Source: Sipunculus nudus | Taxonomy: Eukaryota; Annelida; Sipuncula; Golfingiida; Sipunculidae | Reading direction: 5' to 3' | Length of the DNA: 64,000 bases | Assembly: GCA_026874595.1 (NCBI GenBank) | Contig: CM049308.1 | Coordinates: forward strand, 24,084,367 to 24,148,366 | In this document: one piece after another, positions 44,180 to 57,285 of the stretch | How positions within the stretch are numbered: position 1 is the stretch's first letter | Layout of the letters: each line of letters begins with the position of its first letter | Notes under the pieces: generated by a model | What the model was told of the DNA's origin: nothing | Seen by the model: the letters and a program-made list of their open reading frames with translations, nothing else | The model's database searches: none | Program-made: the position numbers and the translations under genes

Positions 44180-47100
44180 TACGTGTTAATGTTTGTGTGT
44201 TTGTTTTACAACATCACCCATGCAATCGCAATCGTGAACGGAATCTCATAAAAATTTCAGGAATGTTTGGGTATGAGTCAACGAAAAATCGATTAGATTT
44301 CGGTGTGGATGTTATCCTGATCAAGGAACGGGGTAGTCACAAATGTAAAGTGCCTTAAGTATGTATGAACCTGAGAATATAGGCCGAATAAGTGATTGCA
44401 ATTAAACACATGGCGGAAGCCTGCATTTCTTAAAATGCGATAATAGTAATGTTTATAATTGCTGATGTTGTCATCATTTGATATCAGTGCTTTCACAGAG
44501 ACCAAAGTCCAAAGTGTGGTTACATATCTTCCCTGGTGTTGGGTACATGAACATACTGTTGACTTAAATAATGTAGTTTTATATCTGTTAAATATTGTAA
44601 CTTTGACAGTGTTTTCTTTACATCTTTTTGGATAAGTTTGACAAGAGCTGGAAGCTTAGAAGGAGTGTTTTATGTATCAGTTAAATGAGTGGCTAAGTAC
44701 AAGGAAGATGCTATTGCAGGACCATATATCAGGCAATACGTGAACTGCGAAAGAGTGGGTAAAGTGTCAGTTGCAATAATAAGGAGGAATACAAATAAAA
44801 TTAATAATAATAATACTCACTGAAATAAAAAAAATATTAAAGTAAGCAGTGAATCACTCAGTTCTGTGTTGAAAATAATAGATAATTAAAAATGCTGCAT
44901 ATCTTAAAAACAATACTTGATACATACCCCAATGACCAAGATAGGCAACTAGAAGACTAAATTTTTCATAATGATTATAAGTCCGGTTTTTGCAATCGAA
45001 AATTGAGATTAATATAAATATATTTTATCTGTTCGGGTTTCGAGTTTCAGTATAGATAAAGTTCGAAATAAAGATAAAACTACAGTCTGTGAAATTCATT
45101 TGAAATGTTGATGTGGTGGCAGCTGAGCAAAATAAGAAGAAATACATATTTCTCATTTGAAAATATAAGCGTTATTTTTCCAGAGCTTTCTTTATTTAAA
45201 ATCTCTATTGTAATGCGTTAGAAGGATATGAGTGTGTATTTATTATAGAAAAGACCCAAAGCTGGGAGGTCGTGAATTTACAACTGCGATGCATGAGTGA
45301 TGTCGAAATAAACACTCACACAAACTAGGGATGAACACGTCATGAAAGATTTTTCAACCTAAAAGATCTAACTTTTTATGCTTGTGTTATTTTGCATGTG
45401 GAGAACAGAGTACTTTCACTCCAAATACGACAGGTGATGTTACTAACTTATCCACAATATCAATCTCCATACAGTAGGTCTATCCATGAATATCAAGCAT
45501 ATCGTCGGCTTTGATAGATCTAGACCCTGTGCGAAGGTTGCAACAAGATACACAATCGCAGTTTAATACTGGTTGGGCTTCGATAGCTCGAATAGTATTG
45601 TTCAATTTCTCAGGATTTGAGGTAAAGTATACTAAAAATGACATGCATAAGACACTCTTGGCGTCATTGTCGACAGTGCAATGCCATACATGTGCCCTAT
45701 CAATGGCGTCACCACATTGGGGTGACGGGACAAAGGTGGGGGGGGGGGGGACTACCGTCAGGTATAAAATAGATATGCACATAAAGTCTTAAAAGGTCAT
45801 TATAAATGAATACATCACTCCATCTCTGATACTGAAATGGTAGATTTACCTCTGCCGTATTGCTGTCCATGTGTAACCCTGGCCTACCCTTATGTGACGT
45901 ATGCAATTTAGCGGGATTAAACGTTCGAACTCATGCAGAAGTAAAAATTAATTTCTAAGGGAATTGACGTTGTTTCCTGGGAAACAATAGGTCTCAGGCA
46001 GTTATGGTGCATCCGGCTTATGCCGGGTAGAGACGAGGAATTATTTGTCAGTAAATCACACCTGAGTAATTTATAGAGTATGGAACCGCGGAGAGAGGAA
46101 GGGACATATATATTTGTAATTCTCAGAGTGAGCCTTTTATTAACCCTCTACATAATTTCAATATTAATATTTGGGTTAAACAAGTGTGGGGATACTTACC
46201 CCCACCCCCTCAGTGCAAGAAATCGACTGTAATTCCTTACGTCATTTTGCGTTTTTGCTAGATCTCGAACATAGCTTAATTCGAAGGCTCAAATTAGGGT
46301 ACAATATTTTTCTAGGATCCAAGATTTAGACCTGCTTTTCGGTTTTATACCTTGATCTTAGACCGTACATTTCATAGCCGATTTTCCTCTTTTTGGAGCC
46401 TCCTTGATTCCACACATTTACTTTTAACAGTGCATTTCACTACACGAGAGAACAGAGATGAGAATTATGAAAGGAAACAGCAAGGTCTAGAGAAAGACCA
46501 GTAGTTAGGCATCCTGTAGAAAATAGTGTCCTGATCAGGACGTTTGACAGACGATCGAGATACTATAAATTTTATTATTATACAGTCCACTAGCCCTGAC
46601 TGAAAACTTTTCAGTCAATGCCGTTAAGTCCTTTAAATACCTTATTTTGATGTTTTCAGCTAGACCTACCATGGCTCGGTCTGACGACACGTGTATGAGA
46701 AAAAAACAGAACCTGCCCATTCATGACCTTTTATACCCGTCATCATCCAACAATGACCTTTAAAATACGAATCATTACGAATCACATTAACTAAACCTAA
46801 AACTAAATTCTTCTTGTAAGAATATGCAGACAGGACAGCATAAATGTTTGTCCATTTCGCAACCCGATGCTTTCAGCTTGAATTTTTTACCATCACTTGT
46901 GTTTTGTCACAACTATGTTTTATAATTAAGTCAGGGGGCACTTTCATATACCATTGGATCAACTGTGACGTCATAATCGTAACCTTCACGACACAGTAAT
47001 TCCTCCCCACTCGACACGTTCATTAAGCCAAAATACAAAAAAAAAGTAATTTTCTTGAAACAGACCCAAGAAAAACGACAAATTTAATTGACCGCTGATT

Positions 47101-47300
47101 ACTCTACACCAAATTTACCTTTGCGCCATCTGGCGTCGTTGGAGTGACCTGAGAAAAAGAGCACATACTGGGCCGCTGATAACACAAATCATAAGGACAG
47201 ACCTCCATAAATGTGATTCTGGTGCCTATGCATGAAACAAGAGTTCCAAGATCACATTACGTTTACTTTCGGGGCGCACCTTTGTGAGAATGTATACATA
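44180..47300. repeat. Spacer and right arm upstream of E (most of left arm missing)
   Basis: About 44,180-44,240 is the inner end of the left arm. 44,240-45,280 is the spacer, and 45,280-47,300 is the right arm. A 13-G run lies at 45,738-45,750. No gene is supported. Confidence 0.55.
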
Positions 47301-47460
47301 CATCATTTTCGTTAAATCACTATTTGATAAAGAGAAAGGCTGTTAAATATACCTTAAGAGAAAAAAAATATATGGCAAAGTATGCCTATAAATATAAAGA
47401 TGTGTTATTTATAAATACATATAAAAGTGTGTCACATCGTGATCCTGAACTTGTGCCTTC

Positions 47461-47627
47461 TCATGTGATCTGTTTGTGTTCTACTGGATGATTCGTCAAA
47501 TTGAACGCATGGTATATTCCCAGGAGCTGTCAGTTTATTTTCGGAATGATGTACTGTGGGACGCTCTTTATGAAGCCATGTGGCACTTAACCCTCATGAC
47601 TTGCAGTCTTGAATGAATTATCTCAAC
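47461..47627 (+). promoter_or_regulatory. Promoter-like block of copy E (TATA box decayed)
   Basis: TCATGTGATCTG (47,461-47,472), ATGATTCGTCAAATTGAAC and ATATTCCCAGGAGCTG are kept, but the TATA position reads TTTATGAAG (47,567-47,575). Confidence 0.5.
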
Positions 47628-47664
47628 ATGATCAAGCTACTTTTGCTCGTTGCCTTGCTTTTCG
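47628..47664 (+). CDS. Orphan exon 1 of copy E
   Basis: Encodes MIKLLLLVALLF plus one base, with an intact GTAAGTCC donor at 47,665. No exon 2 follows before the duplication junction at 52,182. The next compatible acceptor of the family is that of copy F at 62,363, 14.7 kb away and beyond F's own exon 1. It is either a dead remnant or an alternative first exon for F. A to F at the last residue is shared with F. Confidence 0.6.
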
Positions 47665-47698
47665 GTAAGTCCTGCCCAGCAAAGTTTATTATTTATTG

Positions 47699-47720
47699 AG
47701 AGAGAGAGAGAGAGAGAGAA
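47699..47720. repeat. GA microsatellite in intron 1 of E
   Basis: About 11 GA units. The same site in F (57,238-57,282) has about twice that number. Confidence 0.9.
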
Positions 47721-47774
47721 TGTAGTCAGGATTATGACGCTTTTATTGCCGGTTGCCTTATTTGGCCGTACTTC

Positions 47775-48720
47775 ATTTTGTTTGAAGTGGGGGACAAACT
47801 ATCTTTCGCCAGACTCGCTTTTTAACTTCTGTCAATCAGTTTCGTCATGTTTTCCTCAATAATCTTTCAATAATTTATCTCATATTCAGAAAAGGTCTAG
47901 AAGACTGCGTGAGACAATAGCCTCATTGAGTTGTCATAAATGTAAGCCCTGCCCTGCCAATAAAAAATATATACACTTCTCACGCATCGGTTATACACTA
48001 AAGATAACTGTGGATCATCTATCGTTGGGCCGATATTTAGACCTGTGCCAGAACCGGTTAAATCAAGCCAATGAGAGGGGGTGTCACATATTTAAAAATC
48101 TTGCACAATGCGATACCACGTTATCATTGGTCTGGTTAAAATTTCTTACTCTGTACTTCATTTTGTTTGAAGTGGGGGACAAACTATCTTTCGCCAGACT
48201 CGCTTTTTAACTTCTGTCAATCAGTTTCGTCATGTTTTCCTCAATAATCTTTCAATAATTTATCTCATATTCAGAAAAGGTCTAGAAGACTGCGTGAGAC
48301 AATAGCCTCATTGAGTTGTCATAAATGTAAGCCCTGCCCTGCCAATAAAAAATATATACACTTCTCACGCATCGGTTATACACTAAAGATAACTGTGGAT
48401 CATCTATCGTTGGGCCGATATTTAGACCTGTGCCAGAACCGGTTAAATCAAGCCAATGAGAGGGGGTGTCACATATTTAAAAATCTTGCACAATGCGATA
48501 CCACGTTATCATTGGTCTGGTTAAAATTTCTTACTCTGTTCTGTGCCAATCCTGTTGCTCGGCCCGGAGAGCATTGTAATACAAAGCAACGGTTAAAAAG
48601 CTAAAGGAGAACAGGACTACTGCAGTGTATAACCATTTCTTGTGGGGCGTAACATATTTAAAAATCTTGCACAATGCGATACCACGTTATCATTGGTCTG
48701 GTTAAAATTTCTTACTCATT
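47775..48720. repeat. 385-bp tandem duplication inside intron 1 of E
   Basis: The text at about 47,775-48,159 is repeated almost letter for letter at 48,160-48,544. A shorter third piece follows (about 48,650-48,720). F has only one copy (57,330-57,720). Two identical ORFs (47,926 and 48,311) are by-products of this repeat and not genes. Confidence 0.85.
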
Positions 48721-49213
48721 GAGTTGTCATAAATGTAAGCCCATGTTTTTAAATGGTTATATTATTTTATAAAAAAATATTATACACTTCTCACGCAGCG
48801 GTTATACACTAAAGATAACTGTGGAACACCTATCGTTGGGCCGATTCTTGGACCTGTGCCAGAACCGGTTAAATCAAGCCAATGAGGTGGGTGTCGCATA
48901 TTTAAAAATCTTAACTCATGCACAATGCGATACCACGTTATCATTGGTCTGCTTAAAATTTTTCACTCTGTTTTGTGCCAATCCTGTTGCTCGGCCAAGA
49001 GAGCCTTGTAATACAAAGCAACGGTTAAAAGGCTAAAGGAGAACAGGACGACTGCAGTGGATAACCATTTCTTGTGGGGCGTAACATAATAAAGTGCTGA
49101 TGATTGAGCAAAAAATACACACACACACACTCACACACACATATATATAAAATGTGGTGGGAGTAAAAACAAATTATAACTTCATGGGGGATGGATTTTA
49201 TTCTGTTTGTCAT

Positions 49214-49225
49214 GGGGGGGGGGGG
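49214..49225 (+). repeat. 12-G run in intron 1 of E
   Basis: Same place as G runs in B (10,769-10,779), C (27,533-27,548) and F (57,988-57,999). Confidence 0.9.
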
Positions 49226-49736
49226 AGATTTAGATTTTGATCGGGTGACCTGAGGTGACGTAGTACTCATTTGGATTATTCCTCTCACATCTTGTCTGCA
49301 AACAAGGCCAATGGGAGGTGAGAAATAATGTATATGTTCCGATAGTATGAGAGAGCGAGAGGGCGAGAGTATGGGAGAGGGGTGAGGGACTTGAGCCAAT
49401 TGAAATTCAAATTCCAAAGCAATCCTTTTATAAGTTCTCTTTTCGGGTAAAGGGTTAATTGCTTAATATAATTTTTTAAAAATGTAACATAATAACAAGG
49501 ACAACCATATCACCTTGATTCGTTTCACCATTTTCTTATTAGCGAAAAATAACTGAATTGTGCAACCTCGTTTGATCTCATTGTTCCTCACTTAAACTTA
49601 TACATTTAAAAGTGTCATATCTCAATATTATATCAATGACAAATAGTTACTTATATTGATAACAGTTTATTATTGTGCACTGTCTGTAAAAGACTGAAGA
49701 TCGGGCCAAGTCAGACACATTTAGAACTAGAATACG

Positions 49737-50731
49737 GGTAGTCAACAAGCGACTACGTGTATCCGCCGAAAGAGTGGGACGGGTGACGTGAGGCATGGAT
49801 TGAGTGGCAAGGGGAAACAGAGAGAGGTGTGTTGCATATTAGAATAGATGTCTGCAGCCGAAATGTGTATGTAGGTGGCGCCACCTGCCACAAAATCCAG
49901 AAAGCTATCCAAGTTGTTTACAATTGTAAAATTTTAAGCAGATAAGTCAAACCAGTTCTGAGATATAAACCGGGATGTCTGAAGCCTGAACGTGAAAGTA
50001 GGTGGCGCCACCTGCCACAAAATCGAGAAAGCTATCCAAGATGTATATACATGCAAAATTTTAAGCAGATAAGTCAAACCACTGCTGAGATATGAGTGAT
50101 ATGAATGATTTTGTCCCTCGGCAGACGGACGCTGTGAAAAAATGGTAACGGATGGCGGCACCAGTTTTACGTATGATAAGGAGCTATGTGATATCTATAC
50201 ACATCCAACATTTTAGGAGGATACGTCAAACCAGTCCTGAGATATAAAGCCGGATGTCCGCAGCCTTAACATGAATGTAGGTGGCTGGATGTAGGTGCAG
50301 GATGAATACACATGCAAAATTTCAGATGGATTAGTCCATTTACTGCAGAGATATGAGTGATTTTATTCTACACAGATGAACAGATGAACGCAGTGCAAAA
50401 ATGGTCGCAGGTGGCGCCACCATTTTCTATGCATGTTATAAAGCTTTCCAAGGGCTTCATTTGAGCAAAATTTTTTCCTGATTGGTCAAACGAGTCCGAA
50501 GATATGTGGGTTAATATGTCGAAACAGACGAACGGATGGACGCATTGGAGAGAGGAAAGGTCAGAGGTCAACGCAAATATTTTGGCACCAGTTTACATGT
50601 GACCCGATAATCGTGCAAAGTTCCGGAAAAATCTGTCTAGTGGTCTCAGAATTCATTTCCGGAAACGAACGCGGCGGCGGCGGCGGAACCCGGTCAAAAT
50701 CATAGTATCCGCAAAACTTTGTATAGGCGGA
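49737..50731 (-). mobile_element. Non-autonomous Helitron-like element in intron 1 of E
   Basis: On the minus strand it starts TCCGCCTATACAAAG after an A and ends with hairpin GTAGTC-GCTTGTT-GACTAC, CCGTATT and CTAG followed by T. The gene D intron (about 39,186-39,200) shows the empty site between A and T. Three to four internal GGTGGCGCCACC-bearing repeats of about 120-260 bp are present. No Rep/helicase is encoded. Confidence 0.65.
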
Positions 50732-51671
50732 TACAATTATATTCTGATGAGAAACAAATGAACCTCGGGTCATGATGCTCAGCTGATCTCTGACACTGAG
50801 AAATTGATATTATGATCCGGTGATCATAAAATGTAAAATGACTTTCCAGAGTGCCGTTTGTCTTTCGTAAATATGTAACACTGACGTTATTTAAGGTTTC
50901 CAGGAAGGGAAGATTTTTATCAGGAACTCCCCAGATATTAAATTTGCAGTCTCTCTGCCAAACTGCTATCACTTGTGTCTATCTTTAGGGCATTCAAATA
51001 ATTTTGTTTCACATAGTCCACAGAATATTGGTCTCATAGACCTAATTAAGGATGCCCAAAGAGACATTATAATGAACCCTTTTTATTTCGAGAAAAAATA
51101 TTTATAGATCTATTACATATGATTTTTTACCCTGTCTGACTTTCTGTCGATGTGACCTTATTTAAAGTTTCTCAGGAGTTTCGCCTGGGACCTCTCTAGG
51201 TTTACACTTAGTAGTTTCTTGGTCAAACGAATACAATTTATAACCAATCTGTCTGCCTTGGTGCTCAAAATCTCGTTTTTGGCCAGTTGCTCAAAATATA
51301 TAGATCATTATGATCTAGTCTCAGGTTTCCATGTCTACAGAACCTCCCCGGATGTTGTGTTACAAGATCCTAGACAAAACTGATACAACTTTTGGCCCGT
51401 CTGACTCTATGAGCACGCAGAATCATGTTTTTTAGCCAGTAGCTCGCAGAATATAGGCACAATAATCTTTTTCAGGTTTTCAAGGAGATTTGATTAGAGC
51501 CTGCCTGTATATACAGATAGGTTGGTTTAACGGTTACGGTTGTTGACCTGTTAACGGTCAGACCGATTCATTTGAAGGTCTCAAAATATAGAAAAAAAGT
51601 GAAAAATTTAGGAAAAATAAAAGTGGCACCAACAGTCTTCAGAAACTGTCTACGACCAAAATGGATAAGAG

Positions 51672-52160
51672 GAATCATCTATATATTAATAGCGTAAGGC
51701 GATTTTTGTAATTTTCCGTATCTCCTCTGATACCATCGTACGGATTACCGTGATTTTCGACATACATATGCTCCGGGTTTGTCCGAAGAGATTCCACCCA
51801 CTTTATTTGCAATATTTGTGTATTACGTGCATAATTAATAATTTTAATAATTGCTCCCCCGCGAGCGCCTTTTTTCTCTGTCTTCGGGCCCGGTAACAAA
51901 ATGGCCATAGAGTGTGTGATTGCGGGACAGAGTTTTACTCTGGGGGCCCTATCTGGGTTTTTTTGTACATTCGAGGACACAAGCCCGAAATAATCCCCCT
52001 TGGTGATCCCTTCTCAAAAGAAATTCTCCACGCGGCGACCGGGTCCATTGTGCACCAGATCCCATGAGGAGAATGAGGAGAATGCTTAAAAGGGGGATCT
52101 TTGAAAGAATCATAATTACCCGAATGGTGTTACAATGGCGGAGAAAGGATAGAGGGAGTG
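51672..52160. repeat. Interspersed repeat family R, copy in intron of E
   Basis: Starts CATCTATATATTAATAGCG right after the intron text GATAAGAGGAAT and repeats the ordered segments of 2912-3420. The minus-strand ORF at 51,675-51,980 is broken in the other copies. Confidence 0.6.
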
Positions 52161-53699
52161 GGGAGGGCTATCATCAAGTTTGTAAAGTTTGGGAGTATTA
52201 ATGGAGGTTTATTTTTTAAATTTAATATTGACCCTCTTGTGTCCTGCATATCTACCTTAGTCATTATGATTTCAGCAAAATGATCGTTTCGGACCTGCAA
52301 GTTTCTGACATTTTAAAACTAGGATGTATCAGTCAGGATATCTGTATATGTTCTTTTTTCAAGGGAGCATATAAGAATTAAGAAAACTCTAATAGAATTT
52401 ATAAGATGACTAATTTAAAAAAAAATGGTGATGCTAGCTCCTGCGCTTATTGAGATTGACGGACGACGGATGACGGACGACGCCACACTATTGCATAAGT
52501 TCACAGATGATTCGCTAAAAATGCAAACCAAGTTGTTTCAAGCAGTTGAAAGATATGGTTCCAATAGTTCTAATATGGGCATTCTGCGTCTGCACGATGT
52601 TTCTAGACGTCTATATACACATTGTCTAGACATCAGACACAGACAGGTCAGTTGCCATGGTAATGTCTGGACCCCACCTGGTTGAATTTGGTGACCTCTT
52701 GACTTGGCTTCTGAAACTTGTCATGTTGTCAAATCTGTTTTCAAACACAGAAAGCCTTTTTCAATTGGCTACAATGCTATTTTAAAGCTGCATTTACCCA
52801 ATCTATTCTTATAAATCTAGCAGTATAGTACCATAGAATAATTATTGTAAAGTTTAAACCAATCAGCTTAACAGTTTTATAAACTGTATAAACTAGAAGA
52901 GTCTAAAATTACATTTTTGCATGTAAAAAACAGATCAATATAGGTGGCGCCACCAATACCTCAATTTCAGATATGACTTATATGACAAACATTGGCATAA
53001 AATTTGATGAGGATAGCTCTAGCTTTTTCTGAGATTTTAATTTTAGTGTGCTTTTTTGGACAGATGACTATGTTCAACCTCCTGTAACTCGGCCAAAAAT
53101 CTCCAAACTGGAATCATTCTAACAAACTTGAAAGAAATTGTTCCAAGGATCATTTCTGTGAGATATGGGACGATTTGACCGGACAGTTCCGGAGAAGAAG
53201 ATTTTTAAAGGTTTTTAAGGTTTTCCCCTATAAAATCGAAGTTAATACAGATACACCCAAAAATAAGCTCTTTTCGATGAAGTTTGACATGAAACTGATT
53301 CATACATGCAATTTGGAGCTGCTACTCTGACGGTTTCTGAGATGGCATGGGTTAACGTACGGACGACGGTGGACGCTGCGCCATCGCATGAGCTCACAGG
53401 TTCGCTAAAAAGGCAAACAGCGCCATCCCTCACTGATTTTTGACTGCCTCAGAATCAGACTCAGTTGATCAGGGATTATGGGTATAGAAATCCTATGCAC
53501 ACAATGCAATGGGGATTATAAAACACCAGCGGCGTAGGTTCTCATTATTATAAAGCTATTTACCGAGATTTATTTGGTAGGTTTTCGTATATACGATAAA
53601 AAACTTTTTTAAAGACACATTACAAAAAACTGTTATTTGTTGTAAGAACTTAAGAGATATAACTAATTTTCTGTTAGCATGCGCAATGTAAAATGTTAA

Positions 53700-56600
53700 C
53701 AAAATGAATTTCCTTTACGTGTTAATGTTTGTGTGTTTGTTTTACAACATCACCCATGCAATCGCAATCGTGAACGGAATCTCATAAAAATTTCAGGAAT
53801 GTTTGGGTATGAGTCAACGAAAAATCGATTAGATTTCGGTGTGGATGTTATCCTGATCAAGGAACGGGGTAGTCACAAATGTAAAGTGCCTTAAGTATGT
53901 ATGAACCTGAGAATATAGGCCGAATAAGTGATTGCAATTAAACACATGGCGGAAGCCTGCATTTCTTAAAATGCGATAATAGTAATGTTTATAATTGCTG
54001 ATGTTGTCATCATTTGATATCAGTGCTTTCACAGAGACCAAAGTCCAAAGTGTGGTTACATATCTTCCCTGGTGTTGGGTACATGAACATACTGTTGACT
54101 TAAATAATGTAGTTTTATATCTGTTAAATATTGTAACTTTGACAGTGTTTTCTTTACATCTTTTTGGATAAGTTTGACAAGAGCTGGAAGCTTAGAAGGA
54201 GTGTTTTATGTATCAGTTAAATGAGTGGCTAAGTACAAGGAAGATGCTATTGCAGGACCATATATCAGGCAATACGTGAACTGCGAAAGAGTGGGTAAAG
54301 TGTCAGTTGCAATAATAAGGAGGAATACAAATAAAATTAATAATAATAATACTCACTGAAATAAAAAAAAATATTAAAGTAAGCAGTGAATCACTCAGTT
54401 CTGTGTTGAAAATAATAGATAATTAAAAATGCTGCATATCTTAAAAACAATACTTGATACATACCCCAATGACCAAGATAGGCAACTAGAAGACTAAATT
54501 TTTCATAATGATTATAAGTCCGGTTTTTGCAATCGAAAATTGAGATTAATATAAATATATTTTATCTGTTCGGGTTTCGAGTTTCAGTATAGATAAAGTT
54601 CGAAATAAAGATAAAACTACAGTCTGTGAAATTCATTTGAAATGTTGATGTGGTGGCAGCTGAGCAAAATAAGAAGAAATACATATTTCTCATTTGAAAA
54701 TATAAGCGTTATTTTTCCAGAGCTTTCTTTATTTAAAATCTCTATTGTAATGCGTTAGAAGGATATGAGTGTGTATTTATTATAGAAAAGACCCAAAGCT
54801 GGGAGGTCGTGAATTTACAACTGCGATGCATGAGTGATGTCGAAATAAACACTCACACAAACTAGGGATGAACACGTCATGAAAGATTTTTCAACCTAAA
54901 AGATCTAACTTTTTATGCTTGTGTTATTTTGCATGTGGAGAACAGAGTACTTTCACTCCAAATACGACAGGTGATGTTACTAACTTATCCACAATATCAA
55001 TCTCCATACAGTAGGTCTATCCATGAATATCAAGCATATCGTCGGCTTTGATAGATCTAGACCCTGTGCGAAGGTTGCAACAAGATACACAATCGCAGTT
55101 TAATACTGGTTGGGCTTCGATAGCTCGAATAGTATTGTTCAATTTCTCAGGATTTGAGGTAAAGTATACTAAAAATGACATGCATAAGACACTCTTGGCG
55201 TCATTGTCGACAGTGCAATGCCATACATGTGCCCTATCAATGGCGTCACCACACTGGGGTGACGGGACAAAGGTGGGGGGGGGGGGGGGGGGGGGGGACT
55301 ACCGTCAGGTATAAAATAGATATGCACATAAAGTCTTAAAAGGTCATTATAAATGAATACATCACTCCATCTCTGATACTGAAATGGTAGATTTACCTCT
55401 GCCGTATTGCTGTCCATGTGTAACCCTGGCCTACCCTTATGTGACGTATGCAATTTAGCGGGATTAAACGTTCGAACTCATGCAGAAGTAAAAATTAATT
55501 TCTAAGGGAATTGACGTTGTTTCCTGGGAAACAATAGGTCTCAGGCAGTTATGGTGCATCCGGCTTATGCCGGGTAGAGACGAGGAATTATTTGTCAGTA
55601 AATCACACCTGAGTAATTTATAGAGTATGGAACCGCGGAGAGAGGAAGGGACATATATATTTGTAATTCTCAGAGTGAGCCTTTTATTTACCCTCTACAT
55701 AATTTCAATTTAATATTTGGGTTAAACAAGTGTGGGGATACTTACCCCCACCCCCTCAGTGCAAGAAATCGACTGTAATTCCTTACGTCATTTTGCGTTT
55801 TTGCTAGATCTCGAACATAGCTTAATTCGAAGGCTCAAATTAGGGTACAATATTTTTCTTGGATCCAAGATTTAGACCTGCTTTTCCGTTTTATACCTTG
55901 ATCTTAGACCGTACATTTCATAGCCGACTTTCCTCTTTTTGGAGCCTCCGTGATTCCACACATTTCCATTTAACAGTGCATTTCACTACACGAGAGAACA
56001 GAGATGAGAATTATGAAAGGAAACAGCAAGGTCTAGAGAAAGACCAGTAGTTAGGCATCCTGTAGACAATAGTGTCCTGATCAGGGGGTTTGACAGAAGA
56101 TCTAGATACTATAAAGTTTGTTATCATACAGTCCACTAGCCCTGACTGAAAACTTTTCAGTCAATGCCGTGAAGTCCTTAAAATGCCTTATTTTGATGTT
56201 TTCAGCTAGACCTACCATGGCTCGGTCTGACGACACGTGTATGAGAAAACAGAACCTGCCCATTCATGACTTTCATACCTGTCATCATCCCACAGTGACC
56301 TTTAAAATATGAATCATTACGAATCACATTACCTTAACCTAAAACTAAATTCTTCTTGTAAGAATATGCAGACAGGACAGCATAAATGTTTGTCCATTTC
56401 GCAACCCGATGCTTTCAGCTGAAATTTTTAACCATCACTTGTGTTTTGTCACAACTATGTTTTATAATTAAGTCAGGGGGCACTTTCATATACCATTGGT
56501 TCAACTGTGACGTCATAATCGTAACATTCACGACATAGTAATTCCTCCCCACTCGACACGTTCATTAAGCCAAAATTCCAGAAAAGTAATTTTCTTGAAA

Positions 56601-56840
56601 CAGACCCAAGAAAAACGACAAATTTAATTGACCGCTGATTACTCTACACCAAATTTACCTTTGCGCCATCTGGCGTCGTTGGAGTGACCTGAGAAAAAGA
56701 GCACATACTGGGCCGCTTATAACACAAATCATAAGGACAGACCTCCATAAATGTGATTCTGGTGCCTATGCATGAAACAAGAGTTCCTAGATCACATTAC
56801 GTTTACTTTCGGGGCGCACCTTTGTGAGAATGTATACATA
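53700..56840. repeat. Spacer and right arm upstream of F
   Basis: Counterpart of 44,180-47,300, nearly identical in its left two thirds. The G run at 55,275-55,297 has 23 Gs against 13 in unit 1. No gene is supported. Confidence 0.6.
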
Positions 56841-56999
56841 CATCATTTTCGTTAAATCACTATTTGATAAAGAGAAAGGCTGTTAAATATACCTTAAGAG
56901 AAAAAAATATATGGCAAAGTATGCCTATAAATATAAAGATGTGTTATTTATAAATACATATAAAAGTGTGTCACATCGTGATCCTGAACTTGTGCCTTC

Positions 57000-57166
57000 T
57001 CATGTGATCTGTTTGTGTTCTACTGGATGATTCGTCAAATTGAACGCATGGTATATTCCCAGGAGCTGTCAGTTTATTTTCGGAATGATGTACTGTGGGA
57101 CGCTCTTTATGAAGCCATGTGGCGCTTAACCCTATTGACTTGCAGTCTTGAATGAATTATCTCAAC
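57000..57166 (+). promoter_or_regulatory. Promoter of gene F (TATA box decayed)
   Basis: TCATGTGATCTG (57,000-57,011), ATGATTCGTCAAATTGAAC and ATATTCCCAGGAGCTG are present. The TATA position reads TTTATGAAG (57,106-57,114), as in E. Confidence 0.5.
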
Positions 57167-57203
57167 ATGATCAAGCTACTTTTGCTCGTTGCCTTGCTTT
57201 TCG
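57167..57203 (+). CDS. Exon 1 (signal peptide) of gene F
   Basis: Encodes MIKLLLLVALLF plus one base of a glycine codon and a GTAAGTCC donor (57,204). Joins exon 2 at 62,363 in phase 1 across a 5,159-bp intron, the longest of the complete copies, because a Helitron-like element, a family R repeat and a GGATCC-ended element sit in it. The F for A change just before the cleavage region leaves GSLAQ unchanged. Confidence 0.75.
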
Positions 57204-57233
57204 GTAAGTCCTGCCCAGCAAAGTTTATTATTT

Positions 57234-57285
<52 letters not shown>

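Larger units (their letters stand above)
42643..52182. repeat. Tandem segmental duplication, unit 1
   Basis: Begins GTAAAGTTTGGGAGTAT and ends GAGGGCTATCATCAAGTTT, directly joined to unit 2 (52,183 onward), which begins with the same GTAAAGTTTGGGAGTAT. Identity is very high: the texts of 44,293-44,505 and 53,829-54,041 encode the same 70-residue frame, offset 9,536. The unit carries sequence downstream of D, arm remnants, promoter, exon 1 and part of intron 1, but no exon 2. Confidence 0.85.

Noticed and set aside
47926-48604. Two near-identical ORFs in intron 1 of E
   Set aside because: They come from the 385-bp tandem duplication of intron sequence. F does not retain a frame of comparable content and they lack recognisable domains.
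51675-51980. 101-residue minus-strand ORF in repeat family R
   Set aside because: Other copies of the repeat carry breaks at this frame and the sequence shows no known domain.
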